Of a DNA stretch of 54,443 bases, positions 1 to 6,888 are shown piece after piece (position 1 is the stretch's first letter; every line of letters begins with the position of its first letter). A model generated the notes under the pieces. The model saw nothing but the letters and a program-made list of their open reading frames with translations. It searched no databases and was not told the DNA's origin. The translations under genes were made by a program, and so were the position numbers. This DNA is from Candidatus Parcubacteria bacterium (GTDB taxonomy: Bacteria; Patescibacteriota; Minisyncoccia; Phycocordibacterales; UBA2100), in assembly GCA_003599295.1 (NCBI GenBank), contig QZJK01000014.1, positions 1 through 54,443 of the forward strand, read 5' to 3'.

Positions 1-1215
1 TGGCGCAAGATCTCTGAATGAGTGAGCTGTTACGCTTTCTTTGAATGGTGGCTGCTTCTAAGCCAACATCCTCATTGTCTGAGAAATCTCACCTCCTTCC
101 TTGCACTTAGTATGGATTTAGGGACCTTAGATTACGATCTGGGCTGTTTCCCTTGTGACGAATGGAGCTTCGCCCCCATCGTCTAACTGCCGCGCTGTAC
201 CTCTGGTATTCGGAGTTTGATAGGACCAGCGACCTTTCGGTCTGTCCGGTCCTTCCAGTGCTCTACCCCCAAAGGGAACACGCGACGCAAGCCCGAAAGC
301 TTTTTCGGAGAGAACCAGCTATTACCAGGTTCGATAAGCTTTTCACTCCAACCCACAAGTCATCCCAAGATGTTGCACAATCTACGGGTTCGGCCCTCCC
401 TCCTGATTTCTCAGAAGTTCAGCCTGCTCATGGGTAGCTCACCTGGCTTCGGGTCTGATACAAACGACAAACGCGCTATTCACACTCGCTTTCGCTGCGA
501 CTCCATCCGATAGGACTTAGTCAAGCCGTTTGCATCAACTCGTTGGCTCATTCTTCAATAGGCACGCCATGGCGGATTTGCACCCGCTCTGACTCCTTGT
601 AGACATGTGGTTTCAGTTCTATTTCACTCCCCTCACCGGGGTGCTTTTCACCTTTCCCTCGCGGTACTAGTTCACTATCGATCTGAAGAAGTATGTAGCC
701 TTACCAGTTAGTTCTGGCGAATTCACCCGAGCTATCCGTGTCTCGAGCTACTCAAGAACTACAGCCATAGAGATGCTTTGTTTTCGAATACGGGGCTATT
801 ACCCTCTGGGGCCGCGCTTCCCAGCGCGTTCTTCTAACTAAGCATTTTGTAACTCCACGCAAGCTTTCGCTTGCACGCTGTAGCCTTATAACCCCCATCC
901 CCAAAATCGTGCCGCCTTTTCAGACGTTACGATTTTGTGGCTGAGTTTGGGCTCCTCCCTTTTCGCTCGCCGCTACTAAGGGAATAACTATTGTTCTCTT
1001 TTCCTCTCGGTACTGAGATGTTTCACTTCCCGAGGTCTGCTCCATCAATCGTTTAAGTTGATGGTCATCGAGGTTTACTCGATGGGGTTGTCCCATTCGG
1101 AAATCTCCGGATCGCAGGTTGCTTAGCACCTCCCCGAAGCTTATCGCAGCTAAACCACGTCCTTCATCGCCTTCTTCAGTCTAGGCATCCACCACACGCC
1201 CTTACTCAGAACTCC
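1..1215 (-). rRNA. rrl: 23S ribosomal RNA, 5' portion (truncated by window edge)
   Basis: Read on the minus strand, the segment carries unmistakable 23S landmarks in order. The 5' GTGGTGGATGCC block lies near 1184-1200, then GGCGATGAAGGACGTG, the TTTCCGAATGGG block, CCTAGTAGCGGCGAGCGAA-like sequence and the GTACCGCGAGGGAAAGG block. Near position 1 comes AAGCGTAACAGCTCACT, which corresponds roughly to E. coli position 1100. The mature 5' end is placed near 1215 by alignment to the E. coli start and is good to about 10 nt. No intron or large insertion is seen in this part. The gene continues off the left edge. Confidence 0.97.
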
Positions 1216-1440
1216 CGCTAGGAATTCTGAGAACCGCGTATATCTCGTTGCGTCTACAACACAACAAGATGCTTTCATTTTCATTTTTTGCTCGGCCCGC
1301 TTTCGCGGACCAATTTTTCCTGCATTCCAATCCGGAGACTTTTAACCGGATTGAAACGTTGTTGATTCACACGAACTCTAATCGAGTTCGTGCTTTGTTT
1401 TTCATGTCGCTCTTCAGTTTTCAACGAGCAACATACGGGT
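1216..1440 (-). promoter_or_regulatory. 23S rRNA leader with boxA-like antitermination signal
   Basis: This is the stretch between a terminator-like hairpin and the 23S 5' end. On the minus strand, 1430-1415 reads TGCTCGTTGAAAACTG, close to the rrn boxA/leader sequence that precedes 23S in many bacteria. Three stable hairpins follow: 1370-1392 (9 bp), 1327-1352 (8 bp) and 1293-1310 (7 bp, one mismatch). These look like precursor-processing structures. No tRNA lies in the leader. Confidence 0.6.
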
Positions 1441-1465
1441 AAGAAAAAAGCCGCTTGAAAGCGGC
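1441..1465 (-). terminator. Intrinsic terminator-like hairpin upstream of 23S
   Basis: The minus strand has GCCGCT-TTCA-AGCGGC (1465-1450) followed by TTTTTTCTT. It lies between the strong promoter at 1538-1566 and the 23S gene. It could end the nucleotidyltransferase transcript, end a short RNA from that promoter, or be the target of boxA-dependent antitermination. Confidence 0.75.
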
Positions 1466-1531
1466 CACGCGAGCAGAGCAAAACTCGGCTACGTGCGCCA
1501 CTTTTTTCGTCTAATTCCGAACACCATATGT
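1441..1531 (-). ncRNA. Possible ~90-nt small RNA or attenuated rRNA leader
   Basis: The promoter at 1538-1566 predicts a start near 1531, and the terminator-like hairpin ends near 1441. Between them lies a second hairpin (CACG..CGAG / CTCG..CGTG, about 1468-1498) and no open reading frame of note. This is either an independent small RNA or the first part of the 23S leader. I do not recognise the family. Confidence 0.35.
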
Positions 1532-1537
1532 ACGCGC

Positions 1538-1566
1538 AGTATATGCGAGGGGCATTCTAATGTCAA
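1538..1566 (-). promoter_or_regulatory. Strong sigma70-type promoter for the 23S transcription unit
   Basis: On the minus strand TTGACA (1566-1561), a 17-nt spacer and TATACT (1543-1538) form a near-consensus promoter. It lies after the stop codon of the nucleotidyltransferase gene (1597) and points at the 23S gene. The rRNA gene therefore has its own start and is not driven through an adjacent 16S gene. Confidence 0.85.
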
Positions 1567-1596
1567 ACTAGAATGGGGAAATTCCCGATACCGGCC

Positions 1597-2298
1597 TCAA
1601 ATACTCATTTTCTTCAGCATTTCAGCCGCAAAAACGAGGTCTTTAGGCGAAGTTATCTGTATCCATTTGTCAGTAAACACGGGCTCAAAGGGGATACCGA
1701 GCGACTGCGAGGCGGCAACAACGGTCTGCGGCAGGCCGAATTCAAGGCTTCCCGGTTGCTTCGGGATAAGTGGCGCAGAGAAGAGCCGCGTGTCGAGCAC
1801 ATAGAGATTCGTGCTCGCAATACCCTTCTCTTTGTGTTTATCTCCCTCGACTATCTGCGATATGAGGCCGTCGTCTCCCACTTCGACACTCCCTGCGCGG
1901 TGCATCTCCGTTATTTCCTGGACCAAAAGCCTCCATCCGGAATATGGCGCGATGCATCGCTCGACGTCTTCTTTCGCATAGATGTCATCGCCCATCATGA
2001 CTACAAAGCGGTCTTTCAAGACGGGCTCCGCGGACCACAATGCACCTGCCGTACCGTTGAGATCCTTTTGTTCCACATACGTAATGCGTTTGCCAGCGCG
2101 CGCGGCGCCGAAATGCTTTTGCACGACGTCTTTAAGGTAGCCGACGATAATGACGACTTCGTCGACTTCTTCGGGAAGTGCCGCGATTTTGTACTCAAGA
2201 AGCGGCTTCCCTCCCACATCAAGCATCGGTTTCGGTACGGAACTGGTCAGTTCCATCATGCGCGTGCCGCGCCCTGCCGCTAAAATAACGCATTGCAT
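1597..2298 (-). CDS. Sugar-phosphate nucleotidyltransferase (RmlA/GlmU N-terminal type)
   Basis: A 233-residue single-domain nucleotidyltransferase that would join a sugar-1-phosphate to an NTP to give an NDP-sugar for surface glycans. The N-terminal LAAGRGTRM (residues 6-14) is the phosphate-binding signature, followed by PKPMLDVGGKPLLEY (22-36) with the catalytic Lys, and GDD at 103-105 for metal binding. There is no left-handed beta-helix, so it is not a full GlmU. I chose the ATG at 2298 rather than an upstream one: a TACAAT -10 box ends 7 nt before it and LAAGRGTRM then sits at the usual distance from the N-terminus. The exact sugar cannot be told from sequence. Confidence 0.9.
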   Translation of the reverse strand: MQCVILAAGRGTRMMELTSSVPKPMLDVGGKPLLEYKIAALPEEVDEVVIIVGYLKDVVQKHFGAARAGKRITYVEQKDLNGTAGALWSAEPVLKDRFVVMMGDDIYAKEDVERCIAPYSGWRLLVQEITEMHRAGSVEVGDDGLISQIVEGDKHKEKGIASTNLYVLDTRLFSAPLIPKQPGSLEFGLPQTVVAASQSLGIPFEPVFTDKWIQITSPKDLVFAAEMLKKMSI

Positions 2299-2339
2299 TC
2301 CGGCAATTGTATCCTGTGTACCGGTAGATACGCAAAACA

Positions 2340-2368
2340 CAAACGCCCGCTTTTGGAGCGGGCGTTTG
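2340..2368 (-). terminator. Intrinsic terminator of the TM-helix channel gene
   Basis: A 12-bp stem CAAACGCCCGCT / AGCGGGCGTTTG with a 5-nt loop, followed on the minus strand by TGTTTTG. It is 21 nt downstream of the stop codon at 2389. Confidence 0.85.
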
Positions 2369-2388
2369 CATGAACGGGAAAGTCTTTG

Positions 2389-3081
2389 TTATCCGCGACC
2401 GTGTGCGACTTCCGAGCGAACCTTCTCTATCGCGCGCGCCGCAGCCTCTTTGCCGCCAAGCCCGAAGGCAAGACCGAACGCAAGAGATATTGCGACGACT
2501 AGGCCTGTGAAAAGCGTCTGCACGAATTCCGTTGCAATGCCGAGCTGGTTGAGTATCGCCATGATAGCGAATACCCATATCGCCCATTTGGCGACGCTGC
2601 CCGCCAGTTCCCCCGTTTTGGCGCCCGCCGCGCGAGCAGAGCTCGCGACAATGTTCCTCACAGTCTCCGCGACGATAGCCGCAAGGATGAGGATGAGAAC
2701 AGCAACAATGACCTGTGGGAGGTAGAGAAGTACTACCTGCTGCAGGAAGATGGTGACCTGATTCAGGCCGAGGACGTCGAGCGCCGCCACAAGAAAGACG
2801 ATGACGGTGAACCACTGGACGAGTGTCCCTAGAAATGCCCCGACATTCAGGTTGAATCCTGCTTCCCGAGCCATTTCATTGAGACCCGCCGCCTTCAGGG
2901 CGTCGTCAACGCGCAGGATCTTCACGACCTGGTCTACGACGCGGTACAGGACAACCCCTACTATCCAGCCGATGATGAAAATGATGATGGCTGCAAGAAT
3001 CGAGGGTATGAACTGAACGACGGCGTACCACAGGTCGCTGAACGACTGCTGGAGCACGTTCGCCGATTGCGAAATTATCAT
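2389..3081 (-). CDS. Mechanosensitive-channel-like conserved TM-helix protein (CmpX/TM_helix family)
   Basis: A 230-residue membrane protein with about five hydrophobic segments (residues 22-46, 85-105, 117-140, 163-181, 190-209). It ends in GLAFGLGGKEAAARAIEKV, the typical C-terminus of the MscS-related TM_helix/CmpX family. It lacks the beta domain of MscS, so it is probably not a classic gated channel. It is a single-gene unit with its own terminator. A perfect 12-bp palindrome (3089-3100) sits just upstream of the start. Confidence 0.8.
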   Translation of the reverse strand: MIISQSANVLQQSFSDLWYAVVQFIPSILAAIIIFIIGWIVGVVLYRVVDQVVKILRVDDALKAAGLNEMAREAGFNLNVGAFLGTLVQWFTVIVFLVAALDVLGLNQVTIFLQQVVLLYLPQVIVAVLILILAAIVAETVRNIVASSARAAGAKTGELAGSVAKWAIWVFAIMAILNQLGIATEFVQTLFTGLVVAISLAFGLAFGLGGKEAAARAIEKVRSEVAHGRG

Positions 3082-3088
3082 GTTTTAG

Positions 3089-3100
3089 CAAGTTAACTTG
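3089..3100. promoter_or_regulatory. 12-bp palindrome before the TM-helix gene, possible operator
   Basis: CAAGTTAACTTG is a perfect palindrome 8-19 nt upstream of the ATG at 3081, downstream of a TATAAA -10-like sequence (3107-3112). Its position would suit a repressor site, but this is inference only. Confidence 0.3.
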
Positions 3101-3238
3101 TAAGTTTTATAACGGTTTTCGACCCCTTATGACATTCATGATAGCACCCTGCCTCCCCCGTAGAGCGGGCTCCACGGTTTGATGTGGATACGGAAAAAAG
3201 ACCAAAAAGGCCTTATTCTTAGCAACGAATGCCGAGGA

Positions 3239-3862
3239 TTACAGGAGGCGGGCCCGGTCGAGGAGGACGAGGTGCGGATAATCCAGGGTGTCACGGATGA
3301 GGCGGTCTTGAACGGTGAGCCGGTAGCGGAATTCCGGCGTAGAGAATGCGGCGTAGCGTATCTCACGGCCGAATTGCGGTTCCAGGGCCTTTATTGCGCG
3401 CTCTAATCTCCCTTCTTCGAGAGCCTCGCCGGCGATGATGATGTCAACGGGCCGGCTCGGATCTCCCAAGAAAGAGCCCGAGAGGATGACGGCGGCAATT
3501 CTTCCCGTCCTTTTGAGCGAATCCACGATGTTTCCGTACTTCACGGGTGATATCTCGTGCACGAAGAGCGAGATGGCGCGCGCGTATTTGAATTCTTCGT
3601 TAAAGACCCATGCATGCTCTTTTTGTTTGCCGTGCACGGTCTTCTTTGTCTTGTTGGCAAGCGTTATTGCTATCTTTCCCTCTTTGAGAACACCCAATTG
3701 TTCAAGCGTGCGTATCTCGCGGCTCGCAAGATTCGCCGCGACGCCCGCCCTCTTCGCCGCGCGGGCGAGCGTGAACGGCTCCGAAGGTGAGAAAACGAAG
3801 ACTCGCAGTATCCGTGCTCGCGGCACGCTTCCGAGTATCTCTGCGAGAAAGTCGTCCGACAT
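3239..3862 (-). CDS. Winged-helix regulator with degenerate nucleotidyltransferase-like domain
   Basis: A 207-residue protein. The first ~85 residues read as an ArsR-like winged helix (PRARILRVFVFSPSEPFTL, then ASREIRTLEQLGVLKEG). The C-terminal half resembles a minimal nucleotidyltransferase (ILSGSFLGDP then VDIIIAG). Active MNT domains have GSx~10DxD; here the second Asp is Ile, so catalysis is doubtful. The start at 3862 is chosen because TTGGCT-17 nt-TATGAT ends 6 nt before it. Such proteins are common orphans in Parcubacteria. It is divergent from the gene at 3952, with overlapping promoters, and may regulate it. Confidence 0.7.
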   Translation of the reverse strand: MSDDFLAEILGSVPRARILRVFVFSPSEPFTLARAAKRAGVAANLASREIRTLEQLGVLKEGKIAITLANKTKKTVHGKQKEHAWVFNEEFKYARAISLFVHEISPVKYGNIVDSLKRTGRIAAVILSGSFLGDPSRPVDIIIAGEALEEGRLERAIKALEPQFGREIRYAAFSTPEFRYRLTVQDRLIRDTLDYPHLVLLDRARLL

Positions 3863-3868
3863 GCCGGC

Positions 3869-3907
3869 ATCATAGTGCATTTTGACAGGCAAGCCAATTT
3901 CTATACT
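3869..3907. promoter_or_regulatory. Overlapping divergent promoters
   Basis: Minus strand: TTGGCT (3897-3892), 17 nt, TATGAT (3874-3869) for the regulator. Plus strand: TATACT (3902-3907) with TTGACA (3882-3887) at a short 14-nt spacing for the gene at 3952. The -35 regions interleave, so the two units probably compete for or share control. Confidence 0.6.
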
Positions 3908-3951
3908 CTTGCCCTAGGCACCTTCGAGCCAGGCCGCAGAGGAGATCCACC

Positions 3952-4374
3952 ATGAAAGCAAAGGTGTGGAAAGTCCCTGTCCTGACGGCGGGACAGTACG
4001 CGTACTTGGTGAAATTCCGCACACGTTTGCCGATCGGAGGTTCGACCCCGGAGATCACTGACATTTTCTTCGTCACAGAGGTCGAAGAGCCTCTGAAGTA
4101 CCGAGGGGCACTTCTTGGTACGGACGGTGTGTGTCGTTTGGTGTGCGTCCACAATAACAACGGCGCGTATCACCTCAAACGGAGATACAAAGGCGAGGAG
4201 AACGTCATCCACTATGACCTCATGCAGGTCTTCAGCGAAAGGCGTGCATTGGCATTCATTTGTGGGGTCGAGGAAACGATACGTGATGATGCGAGAAAAG
4301 CCGCGGAGCTTGTAGACAAGTTCCAACGCGCGAAGCTCATGTTCCTCACCGCCTCCAGGACCTTTCGGGTGTAG
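3952..4374 (+). CDS. Hypothetical protein, single-gene unit
   Basis: A 140-residue soluble protein with no signal peptide or membrane segment, and no family I recognise. It has a basic, aromatic N-terminal half and an alpha-helical C-terminus (EETIRDDARKAAELVDKFQR). The ATG has an upstream GAGGAG Shine-Dalgarno at good spacing, unlike most genes in this window. It is followed by a strong terminator (4393-4432). Promoter, SD and terminator of its own make it a self-contained unit, next to three similar small genes. The divergent wHTH protein could be its regulator. Confidence 0.65.
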   Translation: MKAKVWKVPVLTAGQYAYLVKFRTRLPIGGSTPEITDIFFVTEVEEPLKYRGALLGTDGVCRLVCVHNNNGAYHLKRRYKGEENVIHYDLMQVFSERRALAFICGVEETIRDDARKAAELVDKFQRAKLMFLTASRTFRV

Positions 4375-4392
4375 GGCTCACCCGATAGCGAA

Positions 4393-4432
4393 AATCACCG
4401 CCGCGCCTATGGTGCGGCGGTGATTCCTTTTT
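4393..4432 (+). terminator. Intrinsic terminator
   Basis: A 12-bp perfect stem AATCACCGCCGC / GCGGCGGTGATT (4393-4404, 4414-4425) followed by CCTTTTT. Confidence 0.92.
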
Positions 4433-4446
4433 ATATCAATATCAAG

Positions 4447-4474
4447 TTGACAAGGGTGAATGAAAAAGTAAAGT
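4447..4474 (+). promoter_or_regulatory. Promoter of the small secreted protein gene
   Basis: TTGACA (4447-4452), 16 nt, TAAAGT (4469-4474). The predicted start near 4481 leaves a ~36-nt leader holding a GAGGAGGG Shine-Dalgarno. Confidence 0.65.
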
Positions 4475-4516
4475 CCCCAGAGTCGCAAATGGCTGCAATC
4501 GTGAGGAGGGTCCGCA

Positions 4517-4738
4517 ATGACTAGGACATTCGCATTGATGGCTGCGTGTCTGCTTTCGACGCAAGCGTTCGCCCAGACGCAGGGGTACGAACCCGGCGAC
4601 ATGCAATCGCGGGCTGTCGAGATCTGCCGCGAGCTCTATCCCAACACCCCCTACATGAAGTCGACGGTCAGTACCTACGTCTCGAACGGCGAGGCGTCGC
4701 TGACAATCACCTGCTACTACAAGGTGGAAAAGAAGTAG
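4517..4738 (+). CDS. Small secreted hypothetical protein
   Basis: A 73-residue protein with a clear signal peptide (residues 1-19, ending AFA before Gln20), giving a mature chain of about 54 residues. Two Cys (37 and 66) could form one disulfide outside the cytoplasm. The C-terminus is basic. I do not recognise the family. It has its own promoter (4447-4474), a strong GAGGAGGG Shine-Dalgarno and its own terminator, like its small neighbours. A lipoprotein reading (Cys11) is possible but the lipobox is poor. Confidence 0.65.
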   Translation: MTRTFALMAACLLSTQAFAQTQGYEPGDMQSRAVEICRELYPNTPYMKSTVSTYVSNGEASLTITCYYKVEKK

Positions 4739-4761
4739 CCGTCGAGAGCTCGGCGATATGC

Positions 4762-4800
4762 AGAAAGCCCGGCGCTATGCGCCGGGCTTTCTCTCTTTCT
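4762..4800 (+). terminator. Terminator, probably shared by converging small gene and rplL
   Basis: A 13-bp stem AGAAAGCCCGGCG / CGCCGGGCTTTCT with a 5-nt loop, followed on the plus strand by CTCTTTCT. It lies between the secreted protein gene and rplL, which converge, so it may act in both directions, although the minus-strand tail is not T-rich. Confidence 0.8.
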
Positions 4801-4816
4801 CCCGACCCCTCTCGCG

Positions 4817-4854
4817 CAGGAGGCAAAGTTACTTGAGAGTAACTTTGCCTCCTG
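4817..4854. repeat. 17-bp perfect inverted repeat overlapping the rplL stop
   Basis: CAGGAGGCAAAGTTACT and its exact complement are separated by TGAG. The repeat covers the last codons and stop of rplL. It forms a very stable hairpin at the 3' end of the mRNA and contains AGGAGG. It may protect or terminate the rplJ-rplL transcript. Confidence 0.75.
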
Positions 4855-5212
4855 CTTCCTCTATCTTTTTCTTCCACTCTTCCGCCTGCTCTTTCTTCAC
4901 GTTCTCTTTGAGCATCGCAGGAGCGCCTTCGACGAGGTCCTTGGCTTCCTTCAATCCCAAAGCGAGCACTTCCTTCACGACTTTGATGACGGCGATTTTC
5001 TGCTCGCCTGCCGCCGTGAGTTCTACGTTGAACTCGCTCTTCTCTTCCGCCGCCGCGCCGCCCGCTGCCGGGCCTGCCGCTGCAACTGCTGTCGCGGATA
5101 CTCCCCACTTTGTTTCTATCGCCTTCACGAGCGCATTCAATTCGAGCACGGTCATTTTCTCGACCGAGTCGATGATTGCCTGCGCCGCCGGCGAAATTGT
5201 GTCTTCTGACAT
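4829..5212 (-). CDS. rplL: Ribosomal protein bL12 (L7/L12)
   Basis: A 127-residue L7/L12 of normal length. It has an N-terminal dimerisation helix ([19 protein letters not shown]), an Ala/Gly-rich hinge (about residues 42-55) and the C-terminal factor-binding domain (EFNVEL...[27 protein letters not shown]). It forms the ribosomal stalk on L10 and recruits translational GTPases. It is 6 nt downstream of rplJ, in the usual rplJL operon. In this genome the operon is separate from rplK. Confidence 0.98.
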   Translation of the reverse strand: MSEDTISPAAQAIIDSVEKMTVLELNALVKAIETKWGVSATAVAAAGPAAGGAAAEEKSEFNVELTAAGEQKIAVIKVVKEVLALGLKEAKDLVEGAPAMLKENVKKEQAEEWKKKIEEAGGKVTLK

Positions 5213-5218
5213 ATGTGT

Positions 5219-5710
5219 TTAATTCTTAATCTTCGCGACCTCGCTAAGAGCTATCGCAAAGCGCTGTATCGGACTGTTAATGATGTTCGCGAACATACCG
5301 CGGAGAGCCTGCATCGAAGGAATCGTCGCGATGACCTGCATTTCTGCTTGTCCGATGAGTTTCCCTTCGAAGATGCCTCCGAGTATCGTCAGTTTGTCTT
5401 TGAGCTTCGTGCCGAATCCGTGGATGAGGCGCGCAGGTGCCGTCGCATCATCGCCGCTCGCCCACGCGACTGCGACTTCGCCTTTAAGCGGCATATCGTC
5501 GTGCTTGTGACCAAGCTTGTCGAGCGCGCGCTTGATGAGCGTTTTCTTCGCGACGAAATACGAGACACCGTCGCCGCGAAGACTTCGGCGCATTGCTGAT
5601 TCTTCAGCGACAGAGACGCCCGTGAAATGCACGAAGACCGCAGATGCGGCCTTCAAGCCGTCCTCGAGTTTTTCAACTATCGCCGCTTTTTGTTCTTTCG
5701 TCTTTGCCAT
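5219..5710 (-). CDS. rplJ: Ribosomal protein uL10
   Basis: A 163-residue L10 with the expected N-terminal rRNA-binding part (VFVHFTGVSVAEESAMRRSLR, then YFVAKKTLIKRAL) and a C-terminal helix that binds L12 dimers (MFANIINSPIQRFAIALSEVAK). It is first gene of the rplJ-rplL operon. It is preceded by an L10 leader and promoter, so autoregulation by the L10-L12 complex is likely, as known for this family. Confidence 0.98.
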   Translation of the reverse strand: MAKTKEQKAAIVEKLEDGLKAASAVFVHFTGVSVAEESAMRRSLRGDGVSYFVAKKTLIKRALDKLGHKHDDMPLKGEVAVAWASGDDATAPARLIHGFGTKLKDKLTILGGIFEGKLIGQAEMQVIATIPSMQALRGMFANIINSPIQRFAIALSEVAKIKN

Positions 5711-5714
5711 GACA

Positions 5715-5801
5715 AAAACTGCTTATTGTTTCTAACAGGCTGGAAGTACGACCTCGGCAGGACTGACGCTCTTTCGAGCTGCCCGCTGTCTTTAGCCTGA
5801 T
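5715..5801 (-). promoter_or_regulatory. L10 leader (autoregulatory RNA element)
   Basis: On the minus strand the leader holds AAAGACAGCGGG, a hairpin, then CCTGCCGAGGTCGT, which matches the conserved L10 leader layout (AGACAGC.. and CCTGCCGAGG). In known cases this RNA binds the L10(L12)4 complex and represses the operon. Confidence 0.85.
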
Positions 5802-5807
5802 TGGGGC

Positions 5808-5835
5808 ATTCTACGCATATAGGGCCCAGAGTCAA
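5808..5835 (-). promoter_or_regulatory. rplJ-rplL promoter
   Basis: TTGACT (5835-5830), 16 nt, TAGAAT (5813-5808). The predicted start is near 5801, just before the L10 leader structure. Confidence 0.8.
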
Positions 5836-5853
5836 CCTTTTAGCCCTAACTCA

Positions 5854-5881
5854 TTGACTTTTCATGTAATTATGCTACCAT
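5854..5881 (+). promoter_or_regulatory. Promoter of small gene, divergent from rplJ promoter
   Basis: TTGACT (5854-5859), 16 nt, TACCAT (5876-5881) with an extended -10 TGC. It is back-to-back with the rplJ promoter, 18 nt between the two -35 boxes. Confidence 0.65.
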
Positions 5882-5928
5882 TTTTGTCGACAGGTGGCGT
5901 CTGGCACAAATTCGAAAGGAGGCCGGCC

Positions 5929-6183
5929 ATGACGTTGGTCTACATTCCCCCAACAGCAGAAAAAGTCGCTCAAATGAGGTTTTTCATTGATGAGCGGTTC
6001 GCTGATGTGGGCGATTGCTCTTTCACAACCATGCGTAGCGTCGCGCACGACGCCCTCGATCACTTGTTGGCGGGACGACTACTCGCCGCCAACGTTGGAC
6101 TCACGAAATTGGGTCCTGAGGGGGCACGCGACGTTCGCAACGAGTTTTGTCGGCTCGGCATCGAGTTAGAGCCGGCACCGTAA
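5929..6183 (+). CDS. Hypothetical protein, single-gene unit
   Basis: An 84-residue soluble protein of unknown family, largely helical (AHDALDHLLAGRLLAANVGL, GPEGARDVRNEFCRLGIEL). The ATG at 5929 is chosen over an upstream in-frame ATG at 5854 because it follows an AAAGGAGG Shine-Dalgarno at ideal spacing, while 5854 lies inside the promoter. A terminator follows at 6241-6283. It has the same build as the genes at 3952, 4517 and 6319. Confidence 0.65.
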   Translation: MTLVYIPPTAEKVAQMRFFIDERFADVGDCSFTTMRSVAHDALDHLLAGRLLAANVGLTKLGPEGARDVRNEFCRLGIELEPAP

Positions 6184-6240
6184 CACGGCAGCAAGAGAAC
6201 GGGAGACTGGTTTTCGCGTACTCCCGCGAGCTGTACGTGG

Positions 6241-6283
6241 GCGCTGGACGGAAACTTCTATCCGTCCAGCGCTTTACTCTTTC
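6241..6283 (+). terminator. Intrinsic terminator
   Basis: An 11-bp perfect stem GCGCTGGACGG / CCGTCCAGCGC (6241-6251, 6262-6272) followed by TTTACTCTTT. A weaker hairpin (CGGGAG..CTCCCG, 6200-6226) precedes it. Confidence 0.85.
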
Positions 6284-6318
6284 AGTCTTTCATCTCACTT
6301 GCATTTTGGAGGCAAGAA

Positions 6319-6582
6319 ATGAAAGGAATTAAGCGGAAGGCCGAAAGTAAATACGCCCCCACTGGAGAGGAGTGGCGGCGGATTGAGGCGGGCATCGCTG
6401 GCGGCCAGTTCCCCAACAAACAGGAACAAAGGCATGCCCGAGATGCACTGCGGGCCATCAGCCGGTACGATACTGGCTCTGCATGGCTCCATGTCGGAAA
6501 CCTCTCCACCGAGGGGAGAGCCGAGCTCAACAAAATCCTCGATACATTGGGATTCGAGCTCGATATCCCGAACGGGAAATGA
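6319..6582 (+). CDS. Hypothetical protein, small basic
   Basis: An 87-residue basic soluble protein of unknown family. It has charged helices (EEWRRIEAGIAGG, EQRHARDALRAISRY) and a C-terminal GRAELNKILDTLGFEL that recalls the C-terminus of the neighbour at 5929 (VRNEFCRLGIEL). The ATG follows a TTGGAGG Shine-Dalgarno. No promoter is obvious between the terminator at 6241-6283 and the start. It may depend on read-through of that terminator, or the promoter may be weak. Confidence 0.6.
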   Translation: MKGIKRKAESKYAPTGEEWRRIEAGIAGGQFPNKQEQRHARDALRAISRYDTGSAWLHVGNLSTEGRAELNKILDTLGFELDIPNGK

Positions 6583-6606
6583 CGAGGGTAGCCCTCGTCA
6601 AACGAT

Positions 6607-6645
6607 ACGCCGGCGGCCCCTAGGCCCCGGCGTTCTACTTTTTAC
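6607..6645 (+). terminator. Intrinsic terminator
   Basis: Stem ACGCCGG / CCGGCGT (6607-6613, 6627-6633) with an inner GGCC pairing, followed by TCTACTTTTT. It overlaps the 3' end of the minus-strand 53-residue ORF. Confidence 0.75.
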
Positions 6646-6796
6646 TCTCAAGCATTGTTTCTATAGCCGCGGCGGTTTGCTCCTCCGCGCTTTTTGATAC
6701 CTCGTAGCTGTTCACCGCAAACGTGACGATGAAGCTCACGCTGATGAACATGAGAAAGCCAATGGTGAACCTAAGAAATGAGCCGGTAGAACTCAT
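6635..6796 (-). CDS. Small single-pass membrane protein (53 aa)
   Basis: A 53-residue ORF. The first half is strongly hydrophobic (residues 7-28, FLRFTIGFLMFISVSFIVTFAV), one membrane span, followed by a short charged helix (SYEVSKSAEEQTAAAIETM) and a Lys-Lys end. A TATACT -10 box ends 7 nt before the ATG, the leaderless arrangement seen for many genes here. No SD. It is convergent with the gene at 6319. Function unknown. The composition and promoter position argue that it is real. Confidence 0.5.
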   Translation of the reverse strand: MSSTGSFLRFTIGFLMFISVSFIVTFAVNSYEVSKSAEEQTAAAIETMLESKK

Positions 6797-6888
6797 AGAG
6801 AAAAGTATACATTGTGAAATTGCTCTGCATACGGCCCGTGGCCGTACTTCACAGGGTATATCGTATATAAAGTATATAGTATAAGGGT

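Noticed and set aside
1-1215. Group I intron or insertion in 23S, as often seen in CPR
   Set aside because: The 5' part reads through as continuous 23S with no block lacking rRNA similarity.
5854-5928. Upstream in-frame ATG at 5854 for the gene at 5929
   Set aside because: It falls on the -35 box of the promoter, whereas 5929 has an ideal AAAGGAGG.
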